64,000 nucleotides of DNA from Rhabdophis nuchalis (lineage: Eukaryota; Chordata; Lepidosauria; Squamata; Natricidae). Positions 36,546-47,946 of this stretch are shown here, in pieces. The translations under genes and the position numbers were made by a program. Below the pieces are notes generated by a model. That model was not told where the DNA came from and ran no database searches. It saw nothing but the letters and a program-made list of their open reading frames with translations. Numbering within the stretch: the first letter of the stretch is position 1; every line of letters begins with the position of its first letter. Location of the stretch: positions 99,805,875 through 99,869,874 of the forward strand of contig CM077644.1 in NCBI GenBank assembly GCA_039707465.1, given 5' to 3'.

Positions 36546-37385
36546 AATTACAATAATTATGCTTCGATCCACCCATATACTATGCCAATACATTACATTT
36601 TATGTTCTTGAAAAGATCTCAATGCATATGAAGGGCAACACCAGTTAAAGAACTGGGATATGTGATTTCACTGTGTTGTATATGTAATAATAATAGTTCT
36701 TTTGTTTTCAAGACACATGAGAGCATAGTATTTCAAAGAAATGCCAGTAATCAGCATGGTATAAACTAGTTTCCATTTGCTGTACCACTATGAACCACTA
36801 CACCATTACACACTTGTAACTACCTTTATTCTCATGCCAAGTCAGTTGTCATTGAACAGCTTTCTTTGTGTCACTGGGCAATATTATAGGAGGAGAAAGG
36901 TTCCATCACTAGTTCCAACAGGAACTCCCTTCAATCATCTTGCATTTTTGAATGTTCATATGAACCTGCAACTGAGTATGTAATTAAGTTTTATGCTTGT
37001 CTGAGGCTGTCTTCATGCCATTACTAGGCATGAATTACTAGGTGTTTTGTTATAACAAAGAGAAAAAAGAAAGAAAGAAAAATTGTTCCACTAACTTTCC
37101 TATTCATGTTTCTTATGGTTTTCTCGAGGATTACAACTTCACCTTGTCAAGTAAAATGGATCATCATAGCAAAGTAAAAAAGCAACCACAGATCACCATG
37201 TTTCTCCTGAGCTCCATCCTGCACAAAGACGCAAAGGGTTGAGGAGGTAAGGAATGAGGAAATAGGCAAGAAAGCCAGAATGTAGATAGAATGACAACTC
37301 CTATTTATATAGGGAGAATAATGCTAACTGCTGTTGAATCACTTGCTCACCACCTATTGATGGAAACAATTCTGTTAATACTATG
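36546..37385. other. Unique DNA
   Basis: No gene. 36700-36760 shows weak similarity to the R2/R4-like remnant at 35050 (caagacacatgagagcatag, atgccagtaatcag). Confidence 0.4.
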
Positions 37386-37389
37386 AACT

Positions 37390-38000
37390 GTGGTGGCACA
37401 TTAGTTAAAATGTAATATTGCAAGCTAATTCCTTTTGAGGTCAGTAAAATGAGCACCCATATATTTGAGGCACAATCAGGGGTGTGATTCAGCTGCTTCA
37501 GACCAGTTTGGCCAAACTAGATGTTAATTTTACATCTGGTTAGCTAAACCAGTAGTTGCAAGGACCTCCCCTCTCCTCCCAGGAGTCTCCATGTAGCCCA
37601 TTTTGGATGCCAGGTAAGTGCAGGGCCCATGTGGAGGTTCTGGGAGGGTGAAAAACAGGCCCCCTAGAAGTTCCGGAAGTCCAGAAATGAGTCCATTTCC
37701 AACCTCCGGTGGGCCTCCAAACCCCAAGGGAGGCTGTTTTTGCCCTCCCAGAGGCTCGAGGAAAACCTCTGGAACCTGGGGGAGGGCAAAAATCCTCTCT
37801 GGTAATGCAGGAGGTCGAGTAGGTCATGGCCACCATGGCCACGCCCACCCAGCAACCAAGCAGAGAAGCGGTTGCTAAAAATTTTGAATCCCATTCCTAG
37901 GCACAATATGCTGACTCTGAAAACTGCTTAGAGAGAGAGTTGTAAAGGACTGTGAAATGTTATATAAGTCTAAGTGCCATTGCTATTGCTATTGCTAAAG
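37390..38000 (+). mobile_element. tRNA-derived SINE split by a hAT element
   Basis: The head GTGGTGGCACATTAGTTAAA (37391) and body up to GAGGCACAAT (37476) continue after the hAT insert at GGCACAATATGCTGACTCTG, ending ataagtctaagtgcc and a (ATTGCT)n tail (37979-37998). The same family appears complete on the minus strand at 42270-42482. Confidence 0.78.
37477..37899. mobile_element. Non-autonomous hAT element inside a SINE
   Basis: 423-bp element starting CAGGGGTGTGATTCAGC and ending GAATCCCATTCCTA, with perfect 8-bp duplications GGCACAAT (37469-37476, 37900-37907) made from the host SINE. The interior is GC-rich and non-coding. Confidence 0.87.
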
Positions 38001-38129
38001 TCCTTCCAAAATGTTCTGTAGTAAATGATGTATATGTTGATTCACACATTTAGGAAAAAATGTGGGTTAGTAGTTTTGGTGGGTGTTTTTTTCTCCTGAG
38101 TTTAAATCAATCTGTGTATCAACTGAGAT

Positions 38130-38216
38130 GCCAGATTGATGTAGTGGTTAAGGCACCAGATAAGAAACCAGGAGAGTTTGAGTTCTAGTCTTGCCTTAGG
38201 CACAAAGCCAGTGATC
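38130..38216 (+). mobile_element. Sauria/ACA-type SINE, 5' half
   Basis: Head TGTAGTGGTTAAGGCACCAG with box-A-like sequence, then GAGTTCTAGTCTTGCC (box B region) and ttaggcacaaagccagtg. It is cut here by the L1 at 38217-41554 and resumes at 41555 with the L1 target duplication. Confidence 0.8.
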
Positions 38217-38554
38217 TTTTTTTTTTAATTGAAAAAGTTTTATCCAAACCAAATTTTTCCCCTTTCCCCCCCAATACATATAATATAAATCAAATACATC
38301 AAATACTATACCCCCCCTCCCAGCCATCAAGATATAAGTTTCTCATAAAATAACCATATCCCATTGTCCCCATCTTTTAAACTAATTGTACAAATATATT
38401 TCCCCCCCTCTGCCCTAACCCTCCCCATCCTCCCATTACCGCCCACCCCCCTGACTTCCACTATACACCTCTCTAGTAATTCCAAACAATCCATATATTA
38501 TTTACTCTGTTGACATTATACCCCTTGACTGTCAGCTTATCAGTCTAGACACTC

Positions 38555-39345
38555 TTACCTAAAAGCTACATGATACTTCCTAGTCTGATATTTATTCTGT
38601 ATATAATCAATCCATTTTGCCCAATCCTGTATATAATTCTCCTGCTTCTGATCTTTTAGGAAAGCTGAGATTTTTGCCATTTCCGCAAACCCCGACACCT
38701 TCTGAATCCATTGATCAATCGTAGGTGGAAAATCTTTTTTCCAATGCTGAGCAATCAGCAACCTAGCTGCTGTAACCATATACAAAAACAATTTCGTTTC
38801 CCCCTTTGATAAGTCCTTGATTATACCCAATAGAAACATTTGCGGAGTAAATTGTAATCTTTTCTTAAATACATTTTGCATAACCCACCATATTTTTATC
38901 CAGAAAGCTTTAACCTTATTACAAGTCCACCATACATGAAAAAAGGTAGCGTCTAAGCACCCACACCTCCAACATTTTGGTTGAACATTAGGATACATAC
39001 ATGATAATTTTTTAGGATCTAAATACCATCTATAAAACATTTTATAAAAATTCTTCCTTAAGTTCTGTGACTGTGTAAATTTAACGTTCTGAACCCATAT
39101 TTTTTCCCATGTCTCCAACATAACAGGTTCATCAAATTTCTGAGCCCATTTAATCATACAATCCTTTACCAATTCACTTTCTGAATCCCTTTGTAACAAT
39201 ACATTATATATTCTTTTAATATGTTTTGGGCCAGTCTCTCTTATCTGCTTGATCAAGTCCTCTTCATTGTCCATGAAACCAGCTCTTTGGTCTTGTTCCC
39301 ATCTCTTCTGTAGCTGTTTATAATGTAACCAATTTAAAATAATTC
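38555..39345 (-). pseudogene. L1 ORF2 C-terminal domain
   Basis: The 239-residue open segment has the L1 zinc-knuckle arrangement C101, C104, H113, C118 in a CWRC..FFHVWWTC context, preceded by IQRETGPKH-like and YRWYLDPKKL motifs and followed by AARLLIAQHW. The frame is open back into the interruption by the inserted LINE, so the insertion rather than point decay broke this part. Confidence 0.85.
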
Positions 39346-40577
39346 CTTCTTCCTACCTCTCTGGTTGGTCGCAATATGTGTTGACGGGAGGGCAGAGGTC
39401 GACATCGAGGCCTCTCTTATGTGGGGTTCCTCAGGGGTCGGTCCTCTCGCCCCTCCTATTTAACACATATATGAAGCCGCTGGGTGAGATCATCCGTGGT
39501 TTTGGGGTGGAGTACCACCTGTACGCTGATGACATCCAGCTGTACATATCCACCCCAAACCACCCCAACGATGCCGCTGAAGTGCTGTCCCGGTGTTTGG
39601 AAGCCGTACGGATCTGGATGGATGGTAACAAACTCAAGCTCAACCCTGCCAAAACTGAGTGGCTGTGGTTTCCGGCACCCCGGTTCAGCCAGATTACTCC
39701 AACTCTGGCCATTGGGGGCGAAACGCTGGCCCCCGTGGAGAGGGCGCGCAATTTGGGTGTCCTCCTGGATTCCCGGCTGTCCTTGGAGGACCATGTGGCG
39801 GCCGTGGCCAGGGGGGCATTTCATCAGGTACGCCTGATGCACCAATTGCGCCCCTTACTGGACCGGGCTGCCCTTCGCACAGTCACTCAAGCTCTCGTGA
39901 TGTCCCGACTCGACTACTGTAATGCTCTCTACATGGGGCTTCCCTTGAGGTGCACCCGAAAGCTACAGCTAGTCCAAAACGCAGCCACGTGGGTGATTAT
40001 GGGAGCCACTAGATGCTCCCACATAACACCGATCCTGTGCGAGCTGCATTGGCTTCCTGTGGCCTTTCGGGTGCGCTTCAAGGTTTTGACGACCATCTTT
40101 AAAGCGCTCCATGGCTCGGGGCCTAGTTATATGCGAGACCGCCTCCTGCCCCATACATCCCTTAGACCGATACACTCCCACAGAGAGGGCCTTCTCAGGG
40201 TGCCGTCGGCCGGACAATGCCGACTGGCGACACCCAGGGGAAGAGCCTTCTCTGTGGCAGGCCCAGCCCTCTGGAATGACCTACCCCCTGAATTACGTAC
40301 CATCACCAACCTCCGCCTCTTCCGCCAATGTCTAAAGACATATTTGTTCCAACAAGCCGGCCTAGCCTAACCTCCTGTGGGGACTTTTAGGAAGTTTTTA
40401 AATTGGGTATTTTAAATTTGGTTTTAGTACAGGATAGGACTGTTTAATATTTATTTTGAATTATATATTTATCTTTGTATTGGTATGTTTTTAAATTTCC
40501 TGTACGCCGCCCTGGGTCCTCTGTGGAGAAGGGCGGGATATAAATTTAAATAAAAAAAATAAAAAAAATAAAAAAAA
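39346..40577 (+). mobile_element. CR1/L2-clade LINE inserted in L1
   Basis: 5'-truncated plus-strand copy. It begins within ORF2 just before LTGGQRSTSRPLLCG and ends in the 3' UTR signature cgccgccctgggtcctctg and an A-rich tail. A short AATTCC repeat at the junctions is a candidate target duplication. It is the least damaged LINE copy in the window. Confidence 0.88.
39378..40370 (+). pseudogene. LINE reverse transcriptase fragment, 330-codon open frame
   Basis: The open frame covers the later RT motifs: GVPQGSVLSPLLF at residues 16-28, the catalytic YADD at 49-52, then the thumb and C-terminal region (SRLDYCNALYMGLP, HWLPVAFRVRFKVL) to the stop at 40368. The endonuclease domain and the first RT motifs are missing through 5' truncation. 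The open frame suggests a recent insertion. Without a start and endonuclease it is not expected to be active. The first codon used in the frame is GTG within a longer open stretch, so the start is not biological. Confidence 0.88.
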
Positions 40578-41554
40578 ATTCCAACAGTTGTTCCAAAGTT
40601 TTCAGCTGCCATCTACCCCCATCAGCAAAAAGCACATCTTTATATAAACACCCCCTGAGTGACTTAGTATTTATAATCCACATGGTATCTGCTAGATCCA
40701 ACCAAAGCGATACCTTGTAATCCCAATTAAGCCGGTGCTTCTTCCATATTCTCATCAAGGCATTCCGAAAAATATGACTATTAAACACCTTGTCCACCCT
40801 GTCTTCATAAAAGAGGTATGTATACCATCCCGAAACAAGGTCGTGACCTTCTATGTTCATCAATTCAGTTTTTGTTTTCCCCAACCATTCTGCTATATGT
40901 GTCAGTACCGCTGCTTCATAGTACAGTCGAAGGTTTGGGAGTCTAAGGCCACCTCTTTCATGAGAATCTTGCATAATCTTCAACTTTACTCTTGGTTTTT
41001 TCTCATTCCAAACAAATTTATTCAGTGTTGCTTGCCATTCTGACAAAATTTTATCTGATTTAAGCACCGGTATCATCTGGAATAAAAAAATAAATCTAGG
41101 TAGAATGTTCATTTTAATTGCTGAAATTCTTCCAAGCAAAGATAATTGTAGCTTTTTCCATACTTGTAGGTCTTTCTGTATCTTTTTCCACAACACCTCA
41201 TAATTATTTTGAAAAAGTTTTGTATTTGAATCTGAATTTGTATACCTAAATACTTGACCTGGGAAGCTGTTTCAAAACCTGCCAAACTTACAAGTCTCTT
41301 TTTTTGAGTCTCTGACATATTTTTAACAATCATTTTCGGGTTTTTTTGATTAAGTCTAAAACCAGATACCATGCCAAATTCTTCTATGATTCTTTTCATC
41401 TGCATTATTGAATTCAGAGGACATGAAAGGGTAACAACCAGATCATCCGCAAATGCTCTAATTCTGTATTCCTTTTGCCTTATAGCTATACCATTTAAGG
41501 AATTCGAATCGCGAATTGTATTCAACAAGACTTCTAAAGTAAGAATAAACAACA
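40578..41554 (-). pseudogene. L1 ORF2 reverse transcriptase and linker
   Basis: Two overlapping frames (41109-41555, 40546-41196) encode L1 ORF2. The first has the RT catalytic box FADD at residues 35-38 (RAFADDLVV); the second has LLGRISAIKMNILPRFIFLF and SHERGGLRLPNLRLYY. The switch of frame near 41190 coincides with an (ATTTGA)-like repeat encoding IQIQIQ, so repeat-length change probably caused the shift. The endonuclease domain is missing. Confidence 0.87.
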
Positions 41555-41712
41555 AAAGCCAGTGATCTTGGGCAGCAACTTTTTCACAGACCTAGGAAGG
41601 AGACAATAGCAAACCACTTCTATAAAACCTTGCCAAGAAAACTGCAGAGAATTGTCCTGGCAGTCTCTGAGAATCAGACATGATTCCATGGAAGAAAAAA
41701 TAATAATAACCG
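41555..41712 (+). mobile_element. Sauria/ACA-type SINE, 3' half
   Basis: Continues the SINE at 38130-38216: GCCAGTGATCTTGGGCAGC, then aaaccacttctataaaacc, ttgccaagaaaactgcag, and the tail ggaagaaaaaataataata. Removal of the L1 restores one continuous SINE. Confidence 0.82.
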
Positions 41713-42265
41713 TACTAAAAGGACTCAAATGTATCAAGATAGGAAGGGAAAGACTCTTTTTGCTATATTTTGATTTCTTTTTTTCAACCTGTGAACTAAT
41801 AGATTCATGACTACATTCAAAATATTGTCCTGCTTGTTGTTTAATAGATGAGAAAAAAAGATCATCCTATGGGAAAGCAATATCAAAATACAAGGAGAAT
41901 TTTATCACAGCTGCTTGTGAAGATAAAACAGGAAAGGAAAACAACCTTTCCAGAAAAGAAAATATAAACTAAATATTTTTTTTAAAAACCGTTTAAAGCT
42001 TTAAAAGTTTTATTTTTTATTTTTGCATGTGCTTTTTATTTTTTAATATTTAAATTGTCTCTCCATCAAGTCTATTTCTGGTTAAGGTCTTGTGTCATAG
42101 TCCCAACACCAAGAAACATTTGGTTGGTTGGAATACATAATAAATATTGAAGGATGTGATGTGGTGGTGGGGAGAGTAAGTAAGATATACATACTGGACT
42201 TCTTTCCAAAAGATACTTGCCTGGCCCATTCCTAATCTCATTAATCATCTTCTCCAAAATAGCAA
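41713..42265. other. AT-rich unique DNA
   Basis: No gene or repeat identified apart from homopolymer-rich stretches near 41980-42050. Confidence 0.45.
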
Positions 42266-42269
42266 TAGC

Positions 42270-42482
42270 ATTTAGGCTTATATACAACCCCATAGAGCTT
42301 TATAGTACTGTGTACAATGTAAGCCTTATTTGCATATTGGCCCACCAAACTAGGTCTTCATTTTACTGACCTTGGAAGAATGGAATGCTAAGTCAACCTT
42401 GAGCCCCATTAGGAGCGAACTCTAGTCTTGGGGCAGAGTTTGCCTGCAATACTACACTTTAACCACTGTGCTACCAGGTCCT
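42270..42482 (-). mobile_element. tRNA-derived SINE (same family as 37390-38000)
   Basis: On the minus strand the head GGACCTGGTAGCACAGTGG (42482) is followed by GGTTAAAGTGTAGTATTGC, ggctcaaggttgacttagc and aatatgcaaataaggc. The tail region near 42270 is weak. Confidence 0.7.
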
Positions 42483-43425
42483 TGTTTGACTCATTTAATA
42501 GGTTTTTGTTTGCTTGCTTTACTGAAATGTTTCTCTTTTCCTTTCAGTATTAAAGCTTTAGTTTTAATATTCATTATTTGTTACTTATGCAATCTATTTG
42601 GGAACTATTGTTTTCTAAGAAGTAACCCGGTAATATGCATTTGTAAATTCATTTACAATACATTTCTGTTAGTCCCATCATGTTCAGTAGAGTTTATGGC
42701 CATATCAGTCAATACAGGATTATAATCTTACACTTCCATTTAATTAAAAGACAGTTCTTTTAATTTGATAGGTGGAAAAGCTTTGATCCTGTTAATAAGT
42801 AATGGAGATGGGAGACAAAATAAATTGGATTACCAATTTAATTTGCACTTTCTGAACTAAAATGTGGACCAGATCATAATTATCCTTCAATATTCACACT
42901 ATTACATACTTTGTTACATTTTCCAATTTAAAACTTCATAGAAAATGCCCACAAAATTGAGAAAACTCTAGACAAAACTGAGTCCATTAAAATTGTAAAA
43001 AATAATAATAATTGAAAATAGGTATATAATTAGGAAAAAAAATTCACACATTTATACTTTTGTTGACTTTAGAAACAATAACAAACAGATATACAGTAAA
43101 ATAAATTTGTGTCTGATTATATGTCCATTGCCCAATACAACATCTCATAATTATTTATTAATCATTTCTGTTTCGCAAAGTTGGAAAAAGAAGTTAGGCT
43201 GAGTCTGCTATTTTTGGAATAACAGTACTTTTTTTAACAATACTGTATTGTCAGCATTCCCAGGTAGATGAGACAGGAAACACACTAAATGAGATAATTC
43301 TACTTTTTTGTAAGGCTTCATTAACATTAAATTTTGCAAGTCTGAAAGTACAAATATACATACGTACATACCACTGTCTCTTTTTGCAATCTGATATGTT
43401 AGCATGGATCCTTTCTGAGTTTTTT
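42483..43425. other. AT-rich unique DNA
   Basis: No recognised gene or transposon end. Confidence 0.45.
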
Positions 43426-43429
43426 TATC

Positions 43430-44235
43430 TGTCCTTTATGCAGCTGCACCCTCACCCTTCTCAAATTGTTCCCTGGACAGCCTGTCTTCACCCTGCAGTG
43501 TCTAGAATCATAGCAATCTATAGAAAGATCACCTATTCTTTAAAGGACTCCACTACCAAAGTAACAACTCAATCTCCCACAGAAGGATCAAGAACATTAT
43601 GCAGACAAGCACAAACGCAATGTGACAACCCAGAAAGAAGGAGGAGGAGGAAGTGGAGGTGGAGGTGGTGGTGGTGGAGGAGGAGGAGGAGGAAGACGAG
43701 GAGGAGGAGGAGGGGCCTGTATAATATCTTACAACAAAATGGATATCCGTTCAACTTTATCAAAAAGTGTCTGATTGCTCAAGCTATGACAGCATAAGCA
43801 ACACAAGCTATGGAAAGAATAACACTGCTATACACAAAAAACTTCTTATAAACAATCAATAGACTATTACAACCACATGGCATCGCTGTAGCAAGCAAAC
43901 CAACTAAAATTTTCCAAAATGTCTTAAGTAAACCAAAATACCCAATACCCCCAAAAAACAAATCAAAACAAAAACTCAGAGGTCATCTACAACACACAAC
44001 CAAAGGTCAGGCAGAAAATTAGCAGAGTATATCTGTGAATGCCAGCTAACAGTCAGAGAGCACAATGAAAATTCCTTAACTGTACAACACATAGACAAAC
44101 CTAACCATCATTTCAACTAGGAAACTGAGCTTCTGAAATCAGGTTAAATCAAAACCACTAGACAATTCTAAAAGCACCAAGGACTCCAAAGTTCAACCGT
44201 GGGCTACATATAATACATTATCCTCTATTGCTATG
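43430..44235 (+). pseudogene. Penelope-like element, RT end and endonuclease remnant
   Basis: Plus-strand peptides follow the order of a Penelope-like ORF: KITYSLKDSTTKV, TLCRQAQTQCDNPERR, then LQQNGYPFNFIKKCL at about 43733-43773, RLLQPHGIAVASKPTK at about 43862-43910, and a C-terminal STKDSKVQPWATYN near 44178-44215. An expanded (AGG)n tract (43640-43712) sits in the frame and stops occur throughout. The GIY-YIG cysteine segment near 43975-44010 is degraded. A different subfamily from the copy at 61674-63073. Confidence 0.65.
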
Positions 44236-44403
44236 ATAGAAATTATTGAAAAATGGTTGAAATGCCACTAGTTAAGCGGGAAGAATACATATCAAGTTAA
44301 ACAGAATCATAAAAACAAGAGGGGAAAGCCTCTTATAACATTTTAACAGGAATAAAGATGGCCAATAGGTTCACCCTCTCCTTGTGACCTTCTACATGTA
44401 GAT

Positions 44404-44606
44404 CAGGGTGAAATCCAGCAGGTTCTGACAGGTTCTGGAGAAGCGGTAGTGGAAATTTTGAGTACTTCTAAGAACTGGCAAATATCACCTCTGACTAACC
44501 ACAGAGTGGGGTGGGAATGGAGATTTTGCAGTATCTTTCCCCTGCCATGCCCACTAAGCCATGCCCACAGAGCTGGTAGTAAAAAAAAATTTGAATTTCA
44601 CCACTG
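44404..44606 (+). mobile_element. Non-autonomous hAT element
   Basis: Starts CAGGGTGAAATCCAGCAGG and ends GAATTTCACCACTG, with perfect 8-bp duplications ATGTAGAT (44396-44403, 44607-44614). The interior shares ggttctggagaagc and catgcccactaagcc modules with 10435-10714. Confidence 0.88.
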
Positions 44607-44629
44607 ATGTAGATAGCCATTGCTTACAA

Positions 44630-44723
44630 CAGAGGTGGGGAACTGTGGCCCCTTTATGACTTGTGCACTCAGGCATTCTAGGAGTTGAAGTTAAAAAAAA
44701 AAGGTCATAGTTTCCCACCTCAG
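44630..44723. mobile_element. Palindromic hAT MITE
   Basis: Ends CAGAGGTGGGGAACT and AGTTTCCCACCTCAG, with flanks GCTTACAA (44622-44629) and GCTTACAG (44724-44731). The interior gacttgtgcact and ggagttgaagt match the palindromic family. Confidence 0.82.
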
Positions 44724-44846
44724 GCTTACAGTATGATTATGAAAGGCTTCCAGCTGAACAAGCTCTCTGGAAAAACCTCAGTTGGGGAAATGTGTCCAGG
44801 AGGTTTCCCTTGCAGATATGTAGTTTTTATGAATGGAGGGTACTAT

Positions 44847-45280
44847 CCCATACATCCCTTCGACCGACTCGCTCCCAGGGAGGGGGTCTTCTCCGGGTGC
44901 CGTCGACCGGACAATGCCGGTTGGCGGCTCCCAGGGGAAGGGCCTTCTCTGTGGTGGGCCCTACCCTCTGGAATGGCCTACCTCCCGATCTCCGTTTCAT
45001 CACAGACCTCCGCTTGTTTCGCCGGCACTTAAAAACTTATTATTTTCATCTGGCCATGATCTACTCCACACCCATTGTTTTTATAACAAATCAAAATTTT
45101 AATTTATGGGTTTTAAATTTAAACTTATTTTAAGCAGGGTATTGATTTAATTTAGTTATTATTTAATAATATTTTGTATTTATGTATATTTATTTTAAAT
45201 CTCTGTCGGCCGCCCCGAGTCCCTTTGTGGGGAGATGGGTGCGGGTTACAAATGTGAATAATAATAATAATAATAATATG
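44847..45280 (+). mobile_element. 5'-truncated LINE, diverged subfamily
   Basis: ORF2 C-terminus (HREGLL-like, RGRAFSVVGPTLWNGLPPDL) in the frame 44792-45133, then a 3' UTR with gccgccccgagtccctttgt and an (AAT)n tail. The 3' UTR differs from the other copies (ccccgagtcc rather than ccctgggtcc), so this is a second subfamily. Confidence 0.82.
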
Positions 45281-45779
45281 TAAAAAAGAATGAGGTTTCC
45301 ATATTATGGGAACATACTTAGTGGGGGGAAATAGCCACTGAATTTAGTGGAACGTTGTACAGAATAAACTGGCTCATTTTCTTGTATTTGTAGTCCAGCA
45401 CTCTCTGTCAACCAGATCCCTTTCTGCATGCAGAAGAAAAGAAACATTCAATATCTCAAAGATATTAAGTTTCTACCTAAGATTACATGGAAAAGGCTAG
45501 ATTAAAAGAGTCATTCAGCAATTTATATCAATCCGTTACCAATCTAGCCACACATTCTAGCAGCTGGAGCTACTTTTCCTTGGACCGTGGAGAGACTGCT
45601 AAGCCTATGAAATAGTTCTTAGATAAAATAATCTAGGATTCAAAATAATAGCATATTCATCTAGCAGCTAAAAGATAATACTGCTGTCTTGCACTTGCGT
45701 GTTTATGTGTATATGTGTATGTGTGCAAATGTCTGTTTTGGTTTTCTGCCTGGAAGGGTCCTAGGGTGGAACTGAAAGG

Positions 45780-45870
45780 CAAAAGGGAAGCAGTGCAGCA
45801 CCCCGAGTCCCTTCGGGGAGAGGGGGCGGTTAATAAGTCGAATAAATAATAATAATAATAATAATAGTAT
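45780..45870 (+). mobile_element. LINE 3' tail fragment
   Basis: CACCCCGAGTCCCTTCGGGG then gaataaataataataata: the terminal 3' UTR of the same subfamily as 44847-45280, with no coding part. Confidence 0.65.
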
Positions 45871-45929
45871 CCCCCCCCCCTGCTATTTGGGCATACCAGG
45901 TGCTTTGGCATAACACTTAATCATTTCCT

Positions 45930-46070
45930 TGGCTCAGCTGATAAGGGAGGAGAGCTTGTGGCTTAAAGGCCTAACATGTAAATACAGCCCATGTTTGAAT
46001 CCCAGTAAGGGTATGGCTAGGTGATGAGAGCTAAATAGCTTGAAATAGATCTATATTAGTCTCCCTTTAT
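45930..46070 (+). mobile_element. tRNA-like/hammerhead repeat unit, isolated copy
   Basis: A tRNA-like block with box-B-like TGTTTGAATCCC (45992-46003) is followed immediately by a hammerhead-type sequence (46011-46063) and a TTTATTTATTTAT tail. It has no Penelope sequence next to it, unlike the copies at 53-63 kb, so the unit can occur alone. Confidence 0.7.
46011..46063 (+). ncRNA. Hammerhead ribozyme, core-mutated copy
   Basis: Stem I pairs GGCTAG (46015-46020) with TTAGTC (46056-46061); stem II is GAGCT/AGCTT; GAAA lies at 46042-46045; stem III is ATAG-AT-CTAT. The conserved core CTGATGA reads GTGATGA, with the essential C replaced by G, so this copy should not cleave. Confidence 0.75.
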
Positions 46071-46082
46071 TTATTTATCATC

Positions 46083-46090
46083 ACAAATGC

Positions 46091-46130
<40 letters not shown>
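46083..46130. repeat. (CA)n then (TA)n microsatellite
   Basis: Begins directly after the tail of the hammerhead unit, as in the other copies, whose tails run into (CA)n or (TA)n. Confidence 0.9.
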
Positions 46131-46133
<3 letters not shown>

Positions 46134-46161
46134 GTTGTTCTTCAGTTGTTCACATCATATG

Positions 46162-46666
<505 letters not shown>

Positions 46667-46711
46667 ATCATATGTGACTCTTCATAACCCAATGCATATA
46701 TATACCTATAT

Positions 46712-47028
46712 CAGTGGTGGGATACGATTGGTACGTCCTGTTATGGGTGTACCGGTGCCTGCTGGGAGCACCAGATACCATTCTGGTACAGTGCTCCGGA
46801 GGGCCCACCCACCTGCCTCTCCTCTTTACCAGTATTTGAGCCGATCGGGGCCATATGTTCCATGCACGCGCATGGAACATATGGCACCTGCGCAACACTC
46901 TGCCGAGCAGCTGGAGCCTCGCAGAGTGTTGCAGGTGGTAAGTATGCATGAGCTGTGCACGTGCATGTGGTGGACGCCTGGCCCCCTTGCACTGCACCAG
47001 TTGCAACAGGATCCAGAACCCACCACTG
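46712..47028. mobile_element. Non-autonomous hAT element, sister of 1060-1364
   Basis: Ends CAGTGGTGGGATAC and GAACCCACCACTG, with flanks ACCTATAT (46704-46711) and ACCTATAC (47029-47036). Inside, a perfect 16-bp hairpin (46850-46865 with 46870-46885, loop ACGC) and a second inverted pair around 46884-46942 are absent from the sister copy. Confidence 0.88.
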
Positions 47029-47083
47029 ACCTATACACATACTGTGTCTGTCTGTCTGTCTGTCTCTCTGTGTGTGTGTGTAT

Positions 47084-47225
47084 CAGAGGTGGTATTCAGC
47101 AGATTCTGACCAGTTCTGGAGAACTGGGAGCGGAAATTTTGAATAGTTCACAGAACCGGTAAATACCACCTCTGACTGGCCCCGCCCCCATCTATTCTCT
47201 GCCTCCAGTGTCCCAGCTAGGAAAA
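47084..47225 (+). mobile_element. Truncated hAT element, CAGAGGTGG family
   Basis: Left end CAGAGGTGGTATTCAGCAG and interior as in 10435-10714, up to ctgcctccagtgtcccagc; the right end is missing. Confidence 0.72.
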
Positions 47226-47229
47226 TCCA

Positions 47230-47890
47230 ACAGGATATTCATGTCAATGGTTTTGTTATGTGCAATTATCAGAAAGATTTAAAGTGGGTAAAAGATTTTA
47301 TGGTTATGAACAAAGTAATACTGAGTTGGAAATAGAATGATGTACTAATGATGACCATGTTATTCTAAAATATGAAATATGAGACCTAAGTAGAACAAGA
47401 ATGTATGATTAAATGGACCAATGGGAGAATATGTGATTGAAAGGACTGAAATTTGCTCTGTTCAAGCCTTAAAGATTTTTTTTAATAAAATGAGGTATTG
47501 TTGGTATTTGTCATTCCGATAAACCATCTATAATGTATAAAGGTGCTTCAAATCTTGGCTGAAAGTATGAAAAATTTGGATATTTTATTATATTTGGTGA
47601 GCATGCAACAAAAGCTAACACGTTTTGAATTCAAATACATTAATCCAAAATATTTTAAAGGTTGAGGACAATTGAAACAAGAGTCTTTTGTTTTGGGATT
47701 AATGGATAGTCAGCTAGAAAAAAGTCATATTTTTATATATGATCTGCAGGTGGACTATTACACACGCTTAAATGTGGAAAAAAGCTCAACACTACTACTC
47801 ACAATGGACAGATGGCTGATAAAGGACTTTTTAGTACCTGGAAGTTTGTTCTTCAGAACAGAAGTAAACAAATGTTAAAAGCTACATCTC
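47230..47890 (+). mobile_element. Decayed L1 ORF2 C-terminus
   Basis: Stop-ridden plus-strand peptides (IKWTNGRIC near 47412, SLKDFF, MDRWLIKDF near 47802) recall the L1 ORF2 C-terminal region. It ends near the MITE at 47947. Confidence 0.4.
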
Positions 47891-47946
47891 AGATTATTCA
47901 AATAGGGAAACAGATAGTATGTGGGCCTCTGATACATTACTACCTA

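Larger units (their letters stand above)
38217..41554 (-). mobile_element. 5'-truncated L1, split by a CR1/L2 LINE
   Basis: On the minus strand an L1 ORF2 runs from the RT domain (41555) to the poly(A) (T run at 38216-38226). The host SINE sequence AAAGCCAGTGATCTT is repeated at both ends (about 38204-38218 and 41555-41569), a typical L1 target duplication. The plus-strand LINE at 39346-40577 interrupts it. Confidence 0.9.

Noticed and set aside
43621..43730. Arg/Trp-rich coding exon
   Set aside because: Translation of an (AGG)n tract inside a Penelope remnant.
46011..46063. Active hammerhead at 46 kb
   Set aside because: The essential first core residue is G instead of C, so it is annotated as a decayed copy only.
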